A DNA stretch of 11,805 nucleotides from Gammaproteobacteria bacterium (GTDB taxonomy: Bacteria > Pseudomonadota > Gammaproteobacteria > SZUA-229), in the NCBI GenBank assembly GCA_030637945.1, contig DAOWFN010000137.1, positions 1 to 11,805 on the forward strand, in the 5' to 3' direction. Position numbers and translations under genes: made by a program. The stretch's first letter is position 1; each line of letters begins with the position of its first letter. The notes below the pieces were generated by a model. It was not told the DNA's origin. It did not search any database and saw only the letters and a list, made by a program, of their open reading frames with translations. This document shows positions 7,955 to 11,805 of the stretch, piece by piece.

Positions 7955-8773
7955 ATGCATTACGCAAAAAAACGTTTCGGCCAGAACTTTCTAATTGATA
8001 ACTCAGTCATCAACAACATCGTTGATAGCATAAATCCACAAGCACAAGACTTAATGATTGAAATCGGCCCAGGACTTGGGGCGATGACAAAACCATTATT
8101 ATCACGACTGGATAAATTAAATGTCATCGAACTTGATCGAGACATCATACCTAAGCTTATTAACAACTGTATATTTTCTGACGCCACCAATAAAGATAAA
8201 TTAATCGTTAACGAAATTGACGTCCTGAAATTCGATTTCAAAGTATTTCATTCAAACGAAAACTCAGGGAAAAGTTCTGCGGAAATGAAAGATCTGCGCA
8301 TAGTCGGCAATCTACCTTATAACATTTCAACACCTGTGCTATTTCATCTATTACATTATCGAAATATAATCCAGGACATGCACTTTATGCTGCAAAAAGA
8401 GGTCGTTGACCGAATCGTTTCCGCACCTGGTAATAAAAGTTATGGTCGCCTCAGCATCATGCTGCAAACATTTTGCACAACACAAGCATTATTTGAGGTC
8501 CCACCTTATGCTTTCGAACCTGCGCCAAAAGTGAATTCCGCAATCTTGCGATTACAACCTAGCTTCCAGTTCGATAAAAAGATTCATGACTTCGTACAAT
8601 ATGAAAAACTTGTACGAGAAGCATTTTCTCAACGACGAAAGACCTTAAAAAATACGCTCAAAAACATCTGTACAGTCACCCAGATCGAACAAGCGGGCTT
8701 ATCTCCTTCTCAAAGAGCTGAAGAACTATCAGTATCTGACTTTGTCAATTTACACGACGTAATCTTCCACTAA
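7955..8773 (+). CDS. rsmA: 16S rRNA (adenine1518/1519-N6) dimethyltransferase
   Basis: RsmA (KsgA) dimethylates two adjacent adenines near the 3' end of 16S rRNA during late 30S assembly. Loss of this activity gives kasugamycin resistance in E. coli. The 272-residue product matches the family length. It has the N-terminal RFGQNFLID (7-15), the SAM-binding EIGPGLGAMT (36-45), the acidic ELD (59-61) and the catalytic NLPYN (119-123). The C-terminal helical domain keeps PPYAFEPAPKVNSAI and FSQRRKTLKN, both typical. Residues about 98-113 form a polar loop (HSNENSGKSSAEMK) that may be a small insertion. The start has no Shine-Dalgarno because the preceding bases belong to the tandem repeat. The distance from pdxA (83 bp) is larger than in the rest of the cluster. 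Confidence 0.96.
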   Translation: MHYAKKRFGQNFLIDNSVINNIVDSINPQAQDLMIEIGPGLGAMTKPLLSRLDKLNVIELDRDIIPKLINNCIFSDATNKDKLIVNEIDVLKFDFKVFHSNENSGKSSAEMKDLRIVGNLPYNISTPVLFHLLHYRNIIQDMHFMLQKEVVDRIVSAPGNKSYGRLSIMLQTFCTTQALFEVPPYAFEPAPKVNSAILRLQPSFQFDKKIHDFVQYEKLVREAFSQRRKTLKNTLKNICTVTQIEQAGLSPSQRAEELSVSDFVNLHDVIFH

Positions 8774-8823
8774 AAGCTTGATAAAATTAAGTTGTTGAAA
8801 CTTACACTAATACCACTTGTCGG

Positions 8824-8857
8824 TTGAGTGAATACACAATTCAACAAATGATATAAT
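8824..8857 (+). promoter_or_regulatory. Possible promoter upstream of apaG
   Basis: TATAAT at 8852-8857 is a perfect -10 in the 124-bp gap between rsmA and apaG. The upstream TTGAGT (8824-8829) is too far away (22 bp), and the hexamer at the normal distance is poor, so the -35 is weak. The gap is wider than those within lptD-surA-pdxA, which makes a separate start for apaG plausible. No terminator follows rsmA. Confidence 0.35.
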
Positions 8858-8897
8858 TTACTTCATCACACTAACATCAGACATGGGGCGCGTCATT

Positions 8898-9266
8898 ATG
8901 AACAAAATCGACATTAAAGTTCTACCTGCTTACATCGCTGATCAATCCGATCCAGAGAATAACCACTACGTTTTTTCATATACCGTAACCATCAGAAATA
9001 ATGGTTCTATACCGGCAAAGCTCTTAACACGTCATTGGATCATTACAGATGGTGATGGCCAGATTCAAGAGGTAAAAGGTGATGGTGTTATCGGCGAACA
9101 GCCTCACTTACAACCGGGTGAAGGCTTCGAGTATACTTCAGGTACCTTCATGAACACACCGTTTGGCACTATGCACGGCAGCTACCAAATGGAGTCTGAT
9201 TCAGGTGAAAAATTTGATGCTGAAATCCCTACATTTCAGCTAGCTGTGCCAAATACACTCCACTAA
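8898..9266 (+). CDS. apaG: ApaG domain protein
   Basis: A 122-residue single-domain protein with a fibronectin type III-like beta-sandwich; E. coli ApaG has 125 residues. YVFSYTVTIRNNG, HWIITDGDG, GVIGEQPHLQPGEGFEYTSG and FGTMHGSYQM follow the E. coli protein closely, including the glycine-rich stretch once suggested to bind nucleotide. Its exact biochemical role is unsettled, although it is persistently linked to apaH. I chose the ATG at 8898 because GGGG at 8885-8888 gives it a spaced ribosome binding site and the protein then begins like its relatives. The in-frame ATG at 8883 would add MGRVI and has no such site. It follows rsmA after 124 bp and precedes a methyltransferase rather than apaH. 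Confidence 0.93.
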   Translation: MNKIDIKVLPAYIADQSDPENNHYVFSYTVTIRNNGSIPAKLLTRHWIITDGDGQIQEVKGDGVIGEQPHLQPGEGFEYTSGTFMNTPFGTMHGSYQMESDSGEKFDAEIPTFQLAVPNTLH

Positions 9267-9287
9267 TCAAGCGATAGAACATCGTTC

Positions 9288-9893
9288 ATGGCTCTCAAGC
9301 ATAGCTATACGTTATTAGCGCCCATTTATGATGTCATGATCTCCGGAGAAACTATTGATGCATGTCGTAAAAAAAGTCTTGCTCGAATAAAAGATACTGG
9401 AAACAAAAATATATTGATCAATGGCATCGGTAGCGGCCTGGATATACCCTTCCTGAGCGAAGATGCCTGTTATATAGGTACTGATATAACACCTGCCATG
9501 CTGGAGCGGGCGAAGACCCGCGCCAAAAATTATCCCGTTGATATCTCTTTTCAAGTTGCCGATAGCCAGGCGCTACCATTTGAAGAAAATACCTTTGATA
9601 TCGTAGTCATGCATTTAATACTTGCCGTCGTTCCTCAACCTGAACGCGCCTTACAGGAAGCCTGCCGTGTATTAAAACCAGGCGGAGAAATTTTTCTCTT
9701 TGATAAATTCATCAAACCCGGTCAACTAGCTATAACTCGTCGTTTGCTTAATATATTTCTACGTCATATTGCCACTCGAACCGATGTCGTTTTTGAAAAT
9801 GTATTAAAAACCTGTCCGCAGCTTAATCTCGTACATGACGAGCCTGTGCTTGCTAAAGGCTGGTTTAGACTGATAGAGTTGAGAAAGTCATAA
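9288..9893 (+). CDS. Class I SAM-dependent methyltransferase (UbiE/PmtA-like)
   Basis: A 201-residue Rossmann-fold methyltransferase of the Methyltransf_11 type. SAM-binding motif I is INGIGSGLDIPFL (44-56, with G46, G48 and G50), the acidic residue after strand 2 is D66 in GTDITPAML, motif II is FDIVVMH (103-109), and RVLKPGGEIFLFDK (127-140) is the post-motif strand. The opening YTLLAPIYDVMISG resembles UbiE and phosphatidylethanolamine N-methyltransferases, so a small-molecule or lipid substrate is plausible, but none can be read from the sequence. There is no signal peptide or membrane helix. It starts 21 bp after apaG without a clear ribosome binding site and is probably cotranscribed. 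It sits where E. coli goes directly from apaG to apaH. The last base of its TAA stop is the first base of a 72-bp palindrome. Confidence 0.85.
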   Translation: MALKHSYTLLAPIYDVMISGETIDACRKKSLARIKDTGNKNILINGIGSGLDIPFLSEDACYIGTDITPAMLERAKTRAKNYPVDISFQVADSQALPFEENTFDIVVMHLILAVVPQPERALQEACRVLKPGGEIFLFDKFIKPGQLAITRRLLNIFLRHIATRTDVVFENVLKTCPQLNLVHDEPVLAKGWFRLIELRKS

Positions 9894-9964
9894 GTCGGCA
9901 GTCTTGTTTAAATGGGGTCAGAGACAAGCTTGTCTCTGACCCCATTTAAACAAGACTGCCGACT
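9893..9964. repeat. Perfect 72-bp palindrome between methyltransferase gene and apaH
   Basis: Each base from 9893 to 9928 pairs with its partner from 9964 back to 9929 without mismatch or spacer, centred on AAGCTT. The core carries AAATGGGGTCAGAGAC and its complement, a sequence type I associate with extragenic palindromes moved by Y1/REP transposases. The outer part is AGTCGGCAGTC with its complement. On the right, GACTGCC is tandemly duplicated (9954-9967), whereas the left arm stops inside the equivalent second copy at the gene's stop codon. As RNA it would fold into one very long hairpin and may end or stabilise the upstream message, although there is no T tract. Confidence 0.9.
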
Positions 9965-9979
9965 GCCAACTCTTTATTT

Positions 9980-9985
9980 GGAGAG
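9980..9985 (+). promoter_or_regulatory. apaH: Strong ribosome binding site of apaH
   Basis: GGAGAG lies 6 bases before the apaH ATG. It is one of the few good Shine-Dalgarno sequences in the window and fixes the start. It suits a gene separated from its upstream neighbour by a long hairpin, where translational coupling is unlikely. Confidence 0.8.
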
Positions 9986-9991
9986 AAACAA

Positions 9992-10852
9992 ATGCCGACC
10001 TACGCCATCGGTGACGTTCAGGGATGTTACGATGAACTAAAAGCTCTGCTAACACAAATAAAATTCAACAGTGACCGCGATCAGCTCTGGTTCTGTGGCG
10101 ATCTCGTTAATCGCGGCCCAAAATCATTAGAAACTTTACATTTTGTTCGCTCGCTCGAGAGCAATGCGATTACAGTGCTGGGCAATCATGATCTGCACTT
10201 ATTGGCCACAGCCTTTGATCATCAAAAACCTGGCAAGAAAGATACCTTTGACGCCCTTTTAAAAGCAGATGATGCAACAGATATCCTCGACTGGTTACGC
10301 AATCAAGCTCTACTTCATCACGATACTGAAAAAAATATTACGCTGCTTCATGCTGGCATACACCCGCACTGGAGTATCAGCAAAGCACAGCAACTGGCAA
10401 AAGAGATGGAGCAGCTTTTACGAAGTGACAATCATATAAATTTTTACAAACATATGTATGGCGATAAGCCTTTTATATGGGATGAATCACTATCCGGCTG
10501 GTCTCGCTACCGTTTCATTACTAATATACTGACCCGGCTTCGTTATTGTGATGAGAATGGCAAGCCTTCATTAAACGCAAAAGGTGCACCAGGCAGCCAG
10601 GCGGCTAATCTATTCCCCTGGTATGAAGTACCTGGTCGAAAATCACAGCAAGATACAATTATCTTCGGCCATTGGTCCACCCTGCCGCATGCTGGCTTGT
10701 CGAGTATAAATAATACCTATGCCATCGATTCCGGGTGTTTATGGGGCGGCGCATTGACTGCGATGAGAATCGATGTGAAACCATTCGAATATTTTCGACT
10801 GGATTGCCCGGGTGCACAGAAACCACCTGGTAAATACCTGAAGAACCAATAA
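9992..10852 (+). CDS. apaH: Symmetrical diadenosine tetraphosphatase
   Basis: ApaH hydrolyses diadenosine tetraphosphate to two ADP in the cytoplasm, and in E. coli it also removes Np4A-derived caps from RNA. The 286-residue product (280 in E. coli) is a PPP-family metallophosphatase. It has GDVQGC (7-12), CGDLVNRGP (35-43), GNHD (64-67), LLHAGIHP (118-125) and FGHW (225-228), which together supply the two-metal site; DSGCLWGG (246-253) is also typical. It begins after the 72-bp palindrome with its own strong ribosome binding site. It converges with folA, whereas in E. coli the two lie in the same direction next to each other. Confidence 0.96.
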   Translation: MPTYAIGDVQGCYDELKALLTQIKFNSDRDQLWFCGDLVNRGPKSLETLHFVRSLESNAITVLGNHDLHLLATAFDHQKPGKKDTFDALLKADDATDILDWLRNQALLHHDTEKNITLLHAGIHPHWSISKAQQLAKEMEQLLRSDNHINFYKHMYGDKPFIWDESLSGWSRYRFITNILTRLRYCDENGKPSLNAKGAPGSQAANLFPWYEVPGRKSQQDTIIFGHWSTLPHAGLSSINNTYAIDSGCLWGGALTAMRIDVKPFEYFRLDCPGAQKPPGKYLKNQ

Positions 10853-10885
10853 GTGGCATTCGTCGCGCCGCCCATCCATGGACAT

Positions 10886-10912
10886 AAAAAAGGACACCTC
10901 ACGGTGCCCTTT
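10886..10912 (-). terminator. Rho-independent terminator of folA (between convergent genes)
   Basis: On the minus strand the stem GGGCACC pairs with GGTGTCC (one mismatch, loop GTGA) and runs into TTTTTTAT, a standard intrinsic terminator about 70 bp past the folA stop. On the plus strand the T run is broken by C (TTTCTCTC), so it would be a weaker terminator for apaH. Confidence 0.8.
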
Positions 10913-10980
10913 CTCTCAGGAGTCTATAAATCTATTGCACAAGATGAGACAGGACGTCATTACACAAGTTCAATTTTTAT

Positions 10981-11466
10981 TTATTTTTTTTCTAAAGTCA
11001 CAAAACGACAATTATATAAATTTTTTTCATCCGCTAGTCGTGTTACCGTTTCTATTTCCTGCCAATGGTTTTCTTCAAATTTTGGAAACCATGCATCACC
11101 TTCAAATCCGGCATCAACATAAGTGAGATACATACGATTTACCCGGGGCAGCAACATCTCATAAACCGTGCTGCCGCCAATTATCATTACTTCTGCCGCA
11201 TCCGGCACCGCAGCCACCGCCTGTTCAAAACTACCGACACAGACCACCCCCTCAAAGCAGGTATCAGAGTTTCTGCTCAAGACAATATTGGTCCGCCCAG
11301 GTAGCGGCTTGCCGATAGACTCGAAGGTTTTTCGCCCCATGATGATGGGTTTTCCCATGGTGACTGACTTAAAGTGTGCAAAATCTGCAGGCAGATGCCA
11401 GGGAAGCTGGTTTTTATTGCCGATCAGACGATTACGATCCATGGCAGCGATAATTGAAATAATCAC
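10981..11466 (-). CDS. folA: Dihydrofolate reductase
   Basis: FolA reduces dihydrofolate to tetrahydrofolate with NADPH and is the target of trimethoprim. The 161-residue product has the usual length for a chromosomal enzyme. Visible are the N-terminal IISIIAAMDRNRLIG, the Met20-loop region NQLPWHLPAD (19-28) with D28 as the catalytic acid (D27 in E. coli), the NADPH-binding GRKTFESIG (44-52), PGRTNIVLSR (56-65, with R58 in the folate-binding position) and IIGGSTVYEMLLP (95-107). The start codon is GTG (11464-11466). An ATG eight bases upstream meets a stop after one more codon. It reads in the same direction as thyA, which lies upstream across a repeat-filled 139-bp gap, and it ends at the terminator facing apaH. 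Confidence 0.95.
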   Translation of the reverse strand: MIISIIAAMDRNRLIGNKNQLPWHLPADFAHFKSVTMGKPIIMGRKTFESIGKPLPGRTNIVLSRNSDTCFEGVVCVGSFEQAVAAVPDAAEVMIIGGSTVYEMLLPRVNRMYLTYVDAGFEGDAWFPKFEENHWQEIETVTRLADEKNLYNCRFVTLEKK

Positions 11467-11501
11467 TAATCCATAACCATATTATTGAGTTTTGATAAAT
11501 G

Positions 11502-11605
11502 AAAAACATTTTTATCCACAGATGAACGCAGATGAACACGGATAAAAACCTTTACTCTTCTAAAACATCTGCGTTCATCTGCGTTCATCTGTGGATAAAT
11601 GTTTT
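11502..11605. repeat. Long inverted repeat between thyA and folA with 10-bp periodicity
   Basis: A 27-bp arm at 11511-11537 matches the reverse complement of 11573-11599 exactly, with a 35-bp spacer. Similarity continues outward through A-rich ends with a two-base length difference. Inside each arm the unit GATGAACGCA recurs with a 10-bp period. The ATCCACAGATGAAC type of sequence is, to my knowledge, found in intergenic regions of many unrelated bacteria. Each arm contains TTATCCACA (11512-11520 plus strand; 11590-11598 minus strand), identical to the consensus DnaA box. In the thyA-folA direction the transcript could form a long hairpin, followed only by a weak T run. Confidence 0.85.
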
Positions 11606-11805
11606 TTAAACTGCAACAACAGCCTTTATATGCGGATGCGCCTCATATCCCACGAGCTCAAAATCATCAAATTTGAAATTAAAAATTGATTTTACTTGCG
11701 GATTAATCTTCATCACAGGCAATGGGAATGGTTTACGGCTTAATTGCTCATCTACCTGCTCCATATGATTAGAGTACAGATGCGCATCACCGAATGTATG
11801 TACAA
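11606..11805 (-). CDS. thyA: Thymidylate synthase, C-terminal part (runs off the window edge)
   Basis: Only the last 65 codons and the TAA stop (11606-11608) are inside the window. The visible end reads VHTFGDAHLYSNHMEQV, then SRKPFPLP, then FELVGYEAHPHIKAVVAV. This matches the C-terminus of E. coli ThyA (about 264 residues; GDAHLYSNH and KAPVAI). The His and Tyr of AHLYSNH contact the dUMP ribose in known structures, and the C-terminal tail closes the active site. ThyA methylates dUMP to dTMP with methylene-tetrahydrofolate and releases dihydrofolate, the substrate of FolA encoded just downstream on the same strand. The catalytic cysteine lies outside the window. Confidence 0.95.
   Translation of the reverse strand, partial: VHTFGDAHLYSNHMEQVDEQLSRKPFPLPVMKINPQVKSIFNFKFDDFELVGYEAHPHIKAVVAV

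Noticed and set aside
8792..8847. Inverted pair TTGTTGAA / TTCAACAA in the rsmA-apaG gap.
   Set aside because: Eight-base arms 40 bp apart in AT-rich DNA are weak evidence, with no T tract and no repeat-family resemblance.
8883..8897. Upstream ATG at 8883 as the apaG start.
   Set aside because: It has no ribosome binding site and adds five residues not typical of ApaG. The ATG at 8898 has GGGG at a suitable distance.
10853..11126. Two overlapping plus-strand open frames after apaH.
   Set aside because: They run through the convergent terminator hairpin and antisense to the 3' half of folA, with low-complexity translations and no family resemblance.
11511..11599. The recurring 10-bp GATGAACGCA units considered as a CRISPR or other direct-repeat array.
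   Set aside because: Units are far too short, have no spacers, and are arranged as two inverted arms. An extragenic inverted repeat explains them.

Overview
The window looks like ordinary chromosome from a gammaproteobacterium of fairly low GC (low to mid 40s percent by eye, not counted). The main evidence is gene order. lptD, surA, pdxA, rsmA, apaG and apaH lie on the plus strand with folA close by, which is the arrangement known from E. coli and relatives, and an outer-membrane LPS export protein (LptD) means a Gram-negative envelope. I cannot name a genus.

Layout. Positions 60-662 hold a small membrane protein related to the membrane domain of urate hydroxylase PuuD, closed by a strong terminator. 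Positions 663-1035 contain no gene. They hold that terminator, two REP-like hairpins, and a sigma70-type promoter followed at once by a terminator-like palindrome in front of argD. argD and argF (1036-3172) are two arginine biosynthesis genes in tandem. The envelope and housekeeping cluster lptD-surA-pdxA-rsmA-apaG (3240-9266) follows in the same direction. A class I methyltransferase (9288-9893) sits between apaG and apaH, where E. coli has no gene. apaH (9992-10852) ends the plus-strand series. On the minus strand, the 3' end of thyA (running off the right edge) and folA form the dTMP/tetrahydrofolate pair and converge on apaH at a terminator.

How the genes work together. LptD (LPS insertion) and SurA (the periplasmic chaperone that delivers outer-membrane proteins, LptD among them in E. 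coli) are functional partners. PdxA makes pyridoxal phosphate, the cofactor of ArgD. ThyA consumes methylene-tetrahydrofolate and produces dihydrofolate, which FolA reduces again. RsmA and ApaH are RNA modification and nucleotide housekeeping enzymes.

The less ordinary content is between the genes. There is a perfect 72-bp palindrome touching the methyltransferase stop codon; a long inverted repeat between thyA and folA whose arms each carry a perfect DnaA-box sequence; a 14-bp tandem repeat with an inverted partner spanning the pdxA stop and the rsmA start region; and two REP-like hairpins. I see no convincing new multi-gene system, CRISPR array, tRNA, rRNA, prophage or complete insertion sequence.
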